Below, piece by piece: positions 25,701 to 32,262 of a DNA stretch of 52,255 nucleotides (position 1 is the first letter of the stretch; every line of letters starts with the position of its first letter). The translations under genes and the position numbers were made by a program. The notes beneath the pieces were generated by a model. That model did no database searches and was not told the DNA's origin. It saw only the letters and a program-made list of their open reading frames with translations. This DNA comes from DASRIA01 sp035650255 (GTDB lineage Bacteria > Actinomycetota > Thermoleophilia > Solirubrobacterales > JBBDJG01). The DNA lies in assembly GCA_035650255.1 (NCBI GenBank), contig DASRIA010000060.1, forward strand, positions 1 through 52,255, in the 5' to 3' direction.

Positions 25701-28030
25701 TCGTCTCCGCGACGCCGTCACAGGGGACCTGTTCGGAGTCCTCCGGCGTCGTCACATGCGCGCTCGACACCATCGCGGACCAGGCCGGCGCCAGCGTCGA
25801 GATCAAGGTCACTCCGCAGGAGGGAGGCAGCGTCACCAACGAGGCGTCCGTATCCGCGGACGAGGGCGACCCGACGCCTGCGGACAACAGCGCGACCGCC
25901 GAGACAACCGTGAGCTCGACCGTGGACCTCGAGCTGAGCAAGTCCGATTCTCCCGACCCGGTGCCGGCAACCGGACTGCTGACCTACACCCTGACCGTGC
26001 ACAACGCCGGCCCCTCGAGCGCGCCCGCGGTCCAGGTCACCGACGCCCTGCCGGTCGGTGTGACGTTCGAGTCCGCCACGCCCTCGCAGGGCAGCTGTTC
26101 GGAGCTCGCCGGCATCGTCGACTGCAGCCTCGGCACTCTCGACAACGCCGCCACCGCCACGGTCTCGATCGACGTCAGCCCCCAGTCCGCCGGGACCATC
26201 ACCAACAACGCCAGCGTGCTCTCGCTGATCCCCGACGGCGATCCGCTTGACAACAACGCAAGCGCGGAGACAACCGTGGTGCCGGGTGCCGACCTGTCGC
26301 TGACCAAGACCGATAGCGCGGACCCGGTGTTCCTGGGCGACTCGCTCACCTACACCCTGAGCGCCGCAAACTCAGGCCCGGACGAAGCCACCGCGGTGAC
26401 ACTGACCGACACGCTTCCCGGTGACGTGACCTTCGATTCCGCCGTCCCGTCGCAGGGCACCTGCGCCGAATCGAGCGGCACCGTCACCTGCGACCTCGGC
26501 ACGATCGCCGATGCAGCGAGCGCGAGCGTCGACATCACGGTCACGACCCAGGCGGACGGGACGATCACGAACTCGGCGAGCGTGTCCTCGGACGTGAGCG
26601 ACCCGGACCCGTCGGACAACGCGGCCGCCGCAGAGACGACGGTCGACCCCGTCGCAGACCTCTCGGTGTCGAAGTCCGATGCTCCCGATCCGATCTTGGT
26701 CGACGAGCTCCTGACCTACTCGCTGTCGGTGCAGAACGCGGGCCCGTCCACCGCCACGAATGTGAGCCTGTCCGACGAGCTGCCGGCCGGTGTGACGTTC
26801 GAATCCGCGACGCCGTCACAGGGCACGTGCGCCGAGGCGAGCGGCACGGTCACATGCGACCTCGGGACCCTCGCCGACGAGGCGGGCGCGACGGTCGACA
26901 TCGCCGTGCGGCCGCAGTCCGCCGGGACGATCACGAACCAGGCCGACGTCACCTCCGACGTCCACGACCCCAACACGGTCGACAACTCGGCCAGCGCCGA
27001 GACGACCGTGGACCTGGTCGCGGACCTGTCGCTTTCGAAGGCCGACTCGCCCGACCCCGCATTCGTGGGCGAGCAGGTCACGTACACGCTGTCGGTCCAC
27101 AACGGCGGTCCGTCGAACGCGACCGGCGTGACCCTGACCGACACCCTGCCGGGCGGCGTCACGTACGAATCGGCGACGCCCTCGCAAGGCTCCTGTACGC
27201 AGGCCGCCGGGACGGTCAGCTGCGCGCTCGGCACCGTGGCCAACGGCGGCGACGCGACGGTGACGATCCAGATCAGGCCGCAGAGCGCCGGGTCGATCAC
27301 GAACACGGCCGACGTGACGTCCGACGCGACCGACACGGACACCGGCAACAACACCGCCGGCGCACAGACCACCGTGAATCCCGCGGGCTCCTACGTGCGG
27401 CCGAAGAACGCGAACGCGCTGCGCGTGGCGCTGGTGCCCGCCTACTCGACGTGCGAGTCGCCCAACCGCATCCATGGGCCTCCGCTCGACCACCCGTCGT
27501 GCAGCCCGCCGGCAAGGGCCTCGACGAACCTGACCGTGGGCAGCCCGGACGTGAACGGCGCGGCCGCGAACTCCACGGGTCTCGCGAAGTTCAGCGCGAT
27601 CATCAGCCCGCCCAGCTCGAGCGACGTGGGCATCCGCGTGACGATGACCGACGTCCGCTGCGGGACCGTGACCAGCACCTGCGGCGCGGGCAACGCGCAA
27701 TCCGGCCCCGACTACACGGGCGAGCTCCAGCTGATGCTGCCGCTGCGGATCACGGATCGGTTCAGCGGTGCGGGTGCAGGAGTGCCGGCGACGGTGTCGG
27801 ACACGACCTTCCCGGTGCCGGTGACGTGCCTCCAGGTCCCGAACGCGACGATCGGGTCGACCTGCGACGCCAACACGACGGCAAACGCGGTCCTGCCCGG
27901 CTCGGTCCAGACCACGAGGCGGACGGTCTGGCAGTTCGACCAGGTGCAGCTGCTCGACGGTGGCGCGGACGGCGTCGCGTCGACGGCGGGCAACGGCCTG
28001 TTTGCCATCCAGGGCATCTTCGTTCCCTAA
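19739..28030 (+). CDS. Giant secreted purple-acid-phosphatase-like protein with 17 DUF11 repeats
   Basis: The product has 2763 residues from TTG 19739 (GGAG at 19731-19734); ATG 19754 is an alternative. A signal peptide (to about ASAPGA) is followed by an FN3-like PAP N-domain (about 35-135). A metallophosphoesterase then shows all expected motifs: GDWG (D150), GDNAYE (D182), GNHD (N227, H228), H335 in FFHYPLY and GHSH (H373, H375). Residues 476-2549 are 17 DUF11 units of 122 residues each, every one with one Cys pair. Residues 2550-2763 form a Cys-containing C-terminal domain (CESPNRIHGPPLDHPSC to IQGIFVP). No sortase motif or membrane anchor is visible. It probably dephosphorylates extracellular esters while the repeats act as a stalk or wall layer. 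The frame is intact throughout. Confidence 0.9.
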   Translation: MRQSRMRGRVLGVAALAVVATLALLPASAPGAYDLKLKRYPYLTDLVGTSVMVNFGTDITSTSAIVKYGPVGNCTASTATATRTFILVNGVSEYQWKAQITGLAPNTQYCYRPYFGSAQLDLLGTDASPVFTTQMPAGSSSPFKFAVFGDWGKVGAAGNPNQANVISQIAASGSRFAVTTGDNAYEAGSQKDYGDLYQTGSNTSAVFGPTFWKVAGASLPVFPTTGNHDYNNSIMLTNWPQDTAVSTSGGRYQTDNYSGQNGTTAADYPSTWYAFDAGMARFYVLNTAWDDTNLGTATAFENDFDYHWGPNSPQYQWLANDLAANPRALRFAFFHYPLYSDSSESTGDSFLRGSTSLEGLLKLYDVTAAFNGHSHNYQRNLAPAGGIPQHVTGGGGANLESIGLGGCGSLDAYGIGWSNTANVGSACGAAPIPATKDRVHHFLLVSVSGTSVTVTPTDELGRTFDPVTYNAPALNANLSLTQTDTPDPVLVGQQVTYNLTVGNAGPRAATGVQLTDTLPAGAIFDSATPSQGTCSQTGSNVSCQLGTIGNGANATVQVKVRPQSTGTATNAATVSSNVNDPSTGNNSASAQTTVNPSADLAVTKTDSPDPVAQGTELTYTVGVSNAGPSSATGITLTDTLPAGVTFNSATTTQGSCSQASGTVTCSLGTLANTGSATVTIKVTPQSVATLTNQASVTSLTGDPNTTNNGASAQTTVNASANLSLTKSDAPDPVLVGQPLTYTLTTQNAGPSSAPSVQLTDTLPAGVTFTSATPSQGTCSQASGTVTCALGTIANGGTATVTIVVAPQSQGSITNTASVSSSATDVNLANNSASAATLVDPVADLVVTKSDSPDPALVGQPLTYTVGIQNSGPSSAPSVSMSDTLPAGVTFNSAVPSQGSCSQSAGTVTCPLGTIANGASASIQITVTPQSTGSITNTASASSTISDPNNANNSASAATLVDPSADLSLTKGDSPDPVLQGSELTYNLTVANAGPSSATSVVVTDTLPSGVTYNSGLASQGSCVNSSGTVSCSLGTIASGANATIQIKVTPPATGQITNQASVASAVSDPSAANNTAGAVTNVDPIADLSLTKSDSPDPVASGQPLTYTLGIQNSGPSSAADVTVTDTLPGGVTYNSANPSQGTCSQASGTVTCNLGSLANGASASVEIVVTPSAGGSITNQASVSATTADPALVNNAASAVTTVDPVADLALTKSDSPDPVLSGDQLTYDLDVHNDGPASATGVSLTDALPAGVTFVSATPAQGSCLLSGSNVICALGTIANGATVNVEIKVDAGAPGTVTNNATVLSTATDPNTVNNSAQAVTTIRPVADLSLTKSDSPDPVLAGELLTYDLDVSNGGPHDAPGATVTDTLPAGVTFDSATPSQGTCTESSGTVTCALGTVTNGGGASVEIKVRPQAEGSLVNQASVTSDAGDLNSANDSASEGTTVDPAADLELTKTDSADPVLSGQELTYTLTVHNAGPSATTGVALSDSLPAGVAFESYTASQGSCFNSGSSVLCSLGALADGADATVEITVTANAVGTLTNTANVLGMTADPDTADNAATAQTTVDPAADLSITKTDSPDPVVAGGLLTYSLGVANSGPQDATAVTVTDSLPANVLFETATPSQGTCSETSGTVTCDLGTVADGASAGIEIAVRPQEGGQITNQASVTSGIGDPASGNNSASTETTVDPSADLALTKSDSPDPVLAGEALTYSLAVHNAGPSTATAIEVTDTLPAGVTFDSATPSQGTCAESSGTVTCDLGTLADEGDANVQIQVRPLDGGTLDNQAVVSSAVADPVTSNNSASAQTTVDPAADLSLTKSDSPDPVLEGEPLTYSLTVANAGPQSATNVQLTDTLPAGVTFDSATPSQGTCTESSGTVTCDLGTLADEGTASIDIQVTPLGPGDLTNEATVSSELADPDAADRTASAATTVRPVADLSLTKSDSPDPVAAGQELTYTLTVQNAGPRSATNVQLTDTLPAATSFVSATPSQGTCSESSGVVTCALDTIADQAGASVEIKVTPQEGGSVTNEASVSADEGDPTPADNSATAETTVSSTVDLELSKSDSPDPVPATGLLTYTLTVHNAGPSSAPAVQVTDALPVGVTFESATPSQGSCSELAGIVDCSLGTLDNAATATVSIDVSPQSAGTITNNASVLSLIPDGDPLDNNASAETTVVPGADLSLTKTDSADPVFLGDSLTYTLSAANSGPDEATAVTLTDTLPGDVTFDSAVPSQGTCAESSGTVTCDLGTIADAASASVDITVTTQADGTITNSASVSSDVSDPDPSDNAAAAETTVDPVADLSVSKSDAPDPILVDELLTYSLSVQNAGPSTATNVSLSDELPAGVTFESATPSQGTCAEASGTVTCDLGTLADEAGATVDIAVRPQSAGTITNQADVTSDVHDPNTVDNSASAETTVDLVADLSLSKADSPDPAFVGEQVTYTLSVHNGGPSNATGVTLTDTLPGGVTYESATPSQGSCTQAAGTVSCALGTVANGGDATVTIQIRPQSAGSITNTADVTSDATDTDTGNNTAGAQTTVNPAGSYVRPKNANALRVALVPAYSTCESPNRIHGPPLDHPSCSPPARASTNLTVGSPDVNGAAANSTGLAKFSAIISPPSSSDVGIRVTMTDVRCGTVTSTCGAGNAQSGPDYTGELQLMLPLRITDRFSGAGAGVPATVSDTTFPVPVTCLQVPNATIGSTCDANTTANAVLPGSVQTTRRTVWQFDQVQLLDGGADGVASTAGNGLFAIQGIFVP
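21164..27385 (+). repeat. 17 tandem 366-bp coding repeats (DUF11 units)
   Basis: Units start every 366 bp from 21164, for example at 21530, 22628 and 27020; I checked these positions against the sequence. By alignment none of the 17 units shows a net insertion or deletion. Each unit contains DSPDPV, LTYTL, NAGPSSA, TDTLPAGVTF, SQGTC, VTC-LGT and NNSASA. Units 8, 11 and 12 share long near-identical nucleotide stretches around the TLPAGVTF segment, which suggests recent homogenisation or duplication. Confidence 0.93.
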
Positions 28031-28039
28031 GACACGACG

Positions 28040-28924
28040 CTTCTGACACGCTCCTGGGGCCGGTCCAGCGTGCCTGCCGCTCTCGTTCGTGCCGACCGCG
28101 GCCAGGCCCACCCGCGGGTGCGCTACCAGGCGCAGGCGCCCGGCTTCGGCGTCTTCTGACCCGCGACAGGGCGGTGCTGTCGCTGACCAAGGGCGGGCGC
28201 GGTGCGGCGCTCGAGCTGCGCTTGGTGGGCGCCAATCCCGCCGCGCGAATGGTGCCCGCCCGCCGTGCCGCGGGCAAGGCAACCTGTTCCGCGGGACCGG
28301 CGGCAGGCTGTAGTACGAGTCCACGTCGCGGCGGGCGCCGATCCCTCCCGGATCCGGTTGGCCTACGCAGGCGGAGAGCGTCTGTCGGTCGGCGCCGCGG
28401 GCACGCTCGCGATACCCACGCCGATCGGCATGCTGCGCGACTCACGGCCGGTCACCTACCAACGATTCGGGCGCGAGCGCGCGCCGGGCGCGAGCCGCCC
28501 GACCACATCCTCTGTGACGATCCCAACGGCACGCACGGGCGGCCGCTGGAGTACGGCTCGTGCAGCCCGCCGTATCTGGGCTCCGGGGAGAGCACGCCGC
28601 CTGACGTCAGCGGGCCGGCCCGCGAGCGGCAGCGGCCTCGTGAAGTACACCGTCGTGGCGGGCAATCCGGCAACCTCGGACATCGACGAAGCCACCAAGC
28701 TCGGAACGACGGTTCCTTGCGCGGCGACGGCCGACACGTCGATCGGGTCGAGCTGCAGGCTCGTCACATCCGTGGAGGCGACCGTGCCGGGAGCCATCGC
28801 CGAAGGGAGGCGTTCGGTCTGGGAGCTGGGCCAGGCGCAGGTCCAGGACGAGGGCCCGGACGGCGACGTGGACACGACGTCCGACAACACCGTGCTGATG
28901 GTGCAGGGCGTTTTCGTCCCCTAG
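28040..28924 (+). pseudogene. Decayed secreted-protein gene sharing the giant protein's C-terminal domain
   Basis: Homologous fragments lie in all three plus frames. VRYQAQAPGFGVF ends at TGA 28157. LLTRDRAVLSLTKGGRG then continues in a second frame. GNLFRGTGGRL follows in a third frame, to TAG 28311. The first frame resumes with AAGADPSRIRLAYAGGERLS and PIGMLRDSRPVTYQ. DPNGTHGRPLEYGSCSPP is again in another frame, and the rest runs from SGLVKYTVVAGNPATS to VQGVFVP at 28924. At least four frameshifts and two stops are needed. The first part resembles the N-terminal domain (DUF7948 type) of SBBP-repeat proteins. The last part matches the giant neighbour's C-terminal domain (CESPNRIHGPPLDHPSC; IQGIFVP). 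The middle is probably deleted. Confidence 0.75.
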
Positions 28925-28969
28925 CAGCGGGTTTGGGGGGCCGCTCGGCCGGTTAACGCGTTCGTAACG

Positions 28970-28991
28970 ACCCCGTAACGGGGTATTGACA
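28970..28991 (+). promoter_or_regulatory. Palindromic operator abutting a TTGACA -35 element
   Basis: ACCCCG-TAA-CGGGGT (28970-28984) is a perfect 6-bp inverted repeat ending 1 bp before TTGACA (28986-28991). CGTAACG also occurs as a direct repeat at 28963-28969. A possible -10 (TACCCT, 29012-29017) is 20 bp away, longer than ideal. It precedes the two-gene operon at 29067-29860. Confidence 0.5.
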
Positions 28992-29066
28992 GACCAGACG
29001 GCAGGCGGCGGTACCCTGTGGACGCTAAAGGGAGTTACGACCCCGCCGATGAAACCGAGGAGGCGG

Positions 29067-29315
29067 ATGCCGGCAACCGGCCGGCAGGGAAACTTTGTTC
29101 CACCAGTTGCCCCAGACATCTCGACGCCCACGGAGGCGGCGGTGACGTTCCGCAAGCCCTCCCGCACCATCAAGGTGGAGCCGATCCGCGATCCTGCGGA
29201 GCGCGAGCGCGAGCGCGCCGAGACGGAGCCCTCCGGCGAGGAGGCGCACCGGCCCGCGGAGCCGCGGCACCCCTCCCCCACCGCGCCCGACTCCCCCGAC
29301 CCGGCGCGTAGATGA
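29067..29315 (+). CDS. Small basic-then-acidic, proline-rich protein, first gene of a pair
   Basis: ATG 29067 follows GAGGAGG (29057-29063) at only 3 nt. ATG 29049, 18 bp upstream in frame, is the alternative. The 82-residue product begins MPATGRQGNFVPPVAPDIST, has a short basic strand-like part (VTFRKPSRTIKVEPIRDPAE) and ends in a charged Pro-rich tail. There is no signal peptide or recognisable domain. Its stop overlaps the next gene's start as ATGA, so the two are coupled and probably function together. I do not recognise the family. Confidence 0.6.
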   Translation: MPATGRQGNFVPPVAPDISTPTEAAVTFRKPSRTIKVEPIRDPAERERERAETEPSGEEAHRPAEPRHPSPTAPDSPDPARR

Positions 29316-29860
29316 TCGAGGAGGTCTCACCCCCGCTGCCGGAGTCGGCAGCCCTCCAGCCGCCCGACATGATCGAGCCGGTGGTGGCGTTTCGCAGCTG
29401 GCGCGTAGTGGACGACGCGCTGCGGTCCGTATACCTGCCGGTGTTCTGGGCCGAGCGCGAGGCCGTCGCCACGTGCATGGAGTCCGACGCGCCCGACGGC
29501 GATGCAGAGCGCACGGCGCCGCCCGGGCACCGGGCTCCCGACCGCGGGTGCACTTGCGGCATCTACGCGTACTACGAGCCCGACACGAACTTCCCCACGG
29601 TCGACTACCGGGGCGTGGTCGGCATCGTGAGCCTGTGGGGCACGATCGAGCTGCACGAGGACGGCATGAGAGCCGAGCACGCGCGCATCGAGGCGCTGGC
29701 GCTGTACTCCCGCTGGAGCACCAGGCAGATCGAAGCCGTGCGCAGCCTGGCGCAGGAGCTGGACGTCGATCTCGTCGACCTCGACGAGATCGAGGACGCG
29801 GCCCGCCGCTACGGCCGGCACATCAGCCGCGAGCTGGTGCCGGGCGCCGCGCGCCGCTAG
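29312..29860 (+). CDS. Conserved-looking CxCG protein of unknown function
   Basis: The 182-residue soluble product starts at ATG 29312 inside the previous stop. The recognisable core runs from FRSWRVVDDALRSVYLPVFW through Cys55 to HRAPDRGCTCGIYAYYEP (Cys80 and Cys82, with nearby His) and GVVGIVSLWGTIELHEDGMR. A helical acidic C-terminus follows (SLAQELDVDLVDLDEIEDAA). The C-x-C-G pair with Cys55 and His residues could bind a metal, but no known fold is assigned. Similar HxAPxxxCxCGIYA proteins occur in actinobacteria without a described function, as far as I know. A strong convergent hairpin follows. Confidence 0.7.
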   Translation: MIEEVSPPLPESAALQPPDMIEPVVAFRSWRVVDDALRSVYLPVFWAEREAVATCMESDAPDGDAERTAPPGHRAPDRGCTCGIYAYYEPDTNFPTVDYRGVVGIVSLWGTIELHEDGMRAEHARIEALALYSRWSTRQIEAVRSLAQELDVDLVDLDEIEDAARRYGRHISRELVPGAARR

Positions 29861-29873
29861 CGCGACTGCCCAA

Positions 29874-29918
29874 GGTGTGCGGGAAACCGGGCGCTATGCG
29901 CTCGCTTTTCCGCACACC
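29874..29918. terminator. Bidirectional hairpin terminator between convergent genes
   Basis: GGTGTGCGGGAAA (29874-29886) pairs with TTTTCCGCACACC (29906-29918) over 13 positions with one G-T. The A/T-rich inner end of the stem gives no external T run. It sits between the stop codons at 29860 and 29928. Confidence 0.75.
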
Positions 29919-29927
29919 CGGAGGCGG

Positions 29928-32252
29928 CTAGCGCCGGCGGACCTTGAACGTGCGCTTCACGAGGCCGCGGCCGCCGCCCTTGGACGCGTACACCGCGAGC
30001 CGGTAGTAGCCCGGCAGCTCGAGCGCCGCGAGGTGCATGTACGCCGTGCCGAGCGAGTTCGTGCGCCGCTCGCGCCACCGCACGGGGGTCTTGCCGTCGC
30101 GGGAGAAGATCTGGAAGAAGAGGTGGCTCTCCGCAGCCGGCGCGCCCGACCGCTTCAACGTCGCCCGCACCCTCACGGGCAGCTCCGACCCGACCTGCAC
30201 CGCCTTGGGCATGTCGAGCTCGATTGACAGCGGCCCACGCTGCGAGCCGCCTGCATGCGCGGCCTGCGGCAGGCGGCCCGTGTCGCCCGCCCGGCTGGCG
30301 CGGCGCAGTGCCCTGCGGTTGCGAAGCGTCGGCTCGAGGCCGACCGCGGAGGCGTAGTTGCCGTAGTTGTCGGTGGCGACCAGCCAGTACCGGCGCTGCA
30401 CGTAGTACGGCGCGGCGATGCGGGCCGTGAACGAGCCGTCCCTGTCGGCCCTGTACGTGCCCCGGCTGAGCCGGTGGTAGTAGAGGGTCACGCGCGAGTT
30501 GAAGCGGAACCCGCGGCCCTTGACGATCACTCGGTCCTTGCCCCGCCGGAAGGTGATCCGCGGGCGCGAGTACAGCTTCGAGACCTTGTAGATCCACGCC
30601 CGCGCCTCGTGGTTGCGGTACACGACGTGCTGCAGGCGGCCGCCGAAGTCCTCGATGAACCGCCTGAATGTCTCCTGGTGGGCGGAGTCGACGAGCGGGT
30701 TCTCCGGCGGGTCGTCGCCCTCGTCCGTGTAGTAGACGAGGTAGGCCACCTCGCGCCGCTTGACCAGCCGCGGCGGCCAGTAGCTGACCCAGTCCCGCGA
30801 GGGCCCGTCCGCGGCGGGCTGCGGGCTGCGGACCTTGCCTCCCGGGAAGACCGTGGCCAGGCGGAAGCGGCCAAAGGGATACGCGTCGCGTCGCGCGTAG
30901 AAGGAGATCGCGTACTGCGCGGAGCCCTTCGACAGGGTCATCACGCCGTCCTCGGGCCGCGTGTTCGCCTTCAGCCACTTCGCCGCTTCGCGCAGGCCGA
31001 AGTACGTGTCGGTGCGCGCCACGTCCACGACCGGTGACGCCATCAAGGCCAGAGTGCAGACCGCGCCCAGCAACGCCACGGGCAGGACGACCGGCCGCGA
31101 AGCGCGTGCCAGCCAGCCGCCCTGGGGGCGCGCCTCGGCCTGCCGCCAGTGCCGCGCCACGATCAGCGCGACGTCGTGCACGGCCCGGCCGGCGAGGATC
31201 GACAGCGCCGGGATCATCGGCAGCATGTAGTTGAAGGCCTTCAGCGGATACGCCTGGAAGAACAGCGCCACGACGAACACCCAGAACAGGAGGAGCCGGT
31301 CGCCCGCGCTCCACCGGCGCAGCGCGATCGCGATGCCGACCAGCCAGATCACGGGCGTGATGTAGCCGTCGTAGAAGACGAGCTTGTCGAGGTAGTAGTG
31401 CCACGGCACCTGCGTGGCCCGCTGGCCGCTGTCGCCGAGGAACTCCAGCAGCTGGTCCGACTTCAGGGCGATCTGGACCAGCGCGGGAATGAAGAAGACG
31501 AGGAAGGTCCCCGCGGCCCTCAGCAGCCGGCTCACGCTCAGCCGGTGAAGCTCCTTGGAGACCAGCAGGTAGTTCAGGGCGATCACCAGGACAAGCACAC
31601 CGGTGACCTTTGCCTGCATCGTCAACGCCGTGCACGCCGCAAAGGCATACAGCCATGTGTTCCGCGTGGTCGTCAGCCATTTCGCGAAGCACAGGAACGA
31701 CAGCGAGAACATGAACACGAGCGTCGAGTCCAGCAGCGCCAGCCTGCCCAGCAGCACGGAGTACCCGCTGAGCGCGACGAACAGGGCGGCCAGGAGGCCG
31801 ACGTTCCGCCCATACAGCGTCTTGCCGATGCCGAAGCAGACGAGCACCGTCCCGAGGCTGAAGCCGATCGCGACCAGGCGCGCGGCCATGTCCGACACGC
31901 CGAACAGGAGATAGATGAACGCGACCACCTCCTGATAGAAGAGGAAGTTGGAGTTGCCGCGCGATGCCAGCACGAAGTAGCGGTCGAGCTGGTCGTCGCC
32001 CGCGAGCACTGCGGCCTGCCCCGCGTACACGGCCTCGTCCCCCCGCAGCCCGACGTCCGTCATGGCCCACATACGCGGCAGCGCCGCGATGCCCATGATC
32101 GCCGCGAGCAGCAGCTTCGTGCGATGGCGCCAGAGGAAGTCCGTCACCCGGTCGCGGACCGGCACCTGGGTGCGGCCGGCGCCCCCATGGAACACGGTCT
32201 CCGCTTCGGAGTCCCGAAGCAGGTGGGCGACCGGTCGGAAGGGCGCCTTCAC
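29928..32252 (-). CDS. GT39-family (PMT/ArnT-like) membrane glycosyltransferase with extracytoplasmic beta-sandwich tail
   Basis: 774 residues from GTG 32252, 10 nt after the stop of the upstream GT2 fusion gene. The first helix (RTKLLLAAIMGIAALPRMWA) is followed by LRGDEAVYAGQAA. The acidic pair D72-E73 matches the catalytic loop of GT39/ArnT/PMT enzymes. Around ten further helices run to about residue 410. The remaining ~330 residues are extracytoplasmic: an alpha/beta segment (TFRRFIEDFGGRLQHVVYRN), then two Ig-like sandwiches (ITFRRGKDRVIVKGRGFRF and LPVRVRATLKRSGAPAAESH). The family transfers mannose or aminoarabinose from a polyprenyl phosphate carrier. The GT2 next to it would supply that donor. 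The acceptor may be secreted protein, glycolipid or wall polymer. Confidence 0.85.
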   Translation of the reverse strand: MKAPFRPVAHLLRDSEAETVFHGGAGRTQVPVRDRVTDFLWRHRTKLLLAAIMGIAALPRMWAMTDVGLRGDEAVYAGQAAVLAGDDQLDRYFVLASRGNSNFLFYQEVVAFIYLLFGVSDMAARLVAIGFSLGTVLVCFGIGKTLYGRNVGLLAALFVALSGYSVLLGRLALLDSTLVFMFSLSFLCFAKWLTTTRNTWLYAFAACTALTMQAKVTGVLVLVIALNYLLVSKELHRLSVSRLLRAAGTFLVFFIPALVQIALKSDQLLEFLGDSGQRATQVPWHYYLDKLVFYDGYITPVIWLVGIAIALRRWSAGDRLLLFWVFVVALFFQAYPLKAFNYMLPMIPALSILAGRAVHDVALIVARHWRQAEARPQGGWLARASRPVVLPVALLGAVCTLALMASPVVDVARTDTYFGLREAAKWLKANTRPEDGVMTLSKGSAQYAISFYARRDAYPFGRFRLATVFPGGKVRSPQPAADGPSRDWVSYWPPRLVKRREVAYLVYYTDEGDDPPENPLVDSAHQETFRRFIEDFGGRLQHVVYRNHEARAWIYKVSKLYSRPRITFRRGKDRVIVKGRGFRFNSRVTLYYHRLSRGTYRADRDGSFTARIAAPYYVQRRYWLVATDNYGNYASAVGLEPTLRNRRALRRASRAGDTGRLPQAAHAGGSQRGPLSIELDMPKAVQVGSELPVRVRATLKRSGAPAAESHLFFQIFSRDGKTPVRWRERRTNSLGTAYMHLAALELPGYYRLAVYASKGGGRGLVKRTFKVRRR

Positions 32253-32262
32253 CGGCGGGCGG

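Noticed and set aside
21164..27385. Regular repeats considered as a CRISPR or satellite array
   Set aside because: Units are 366 bp, in frame, and encode DUF11 domains; there are no short palindromic repeats with unique spacers and no cas genes.
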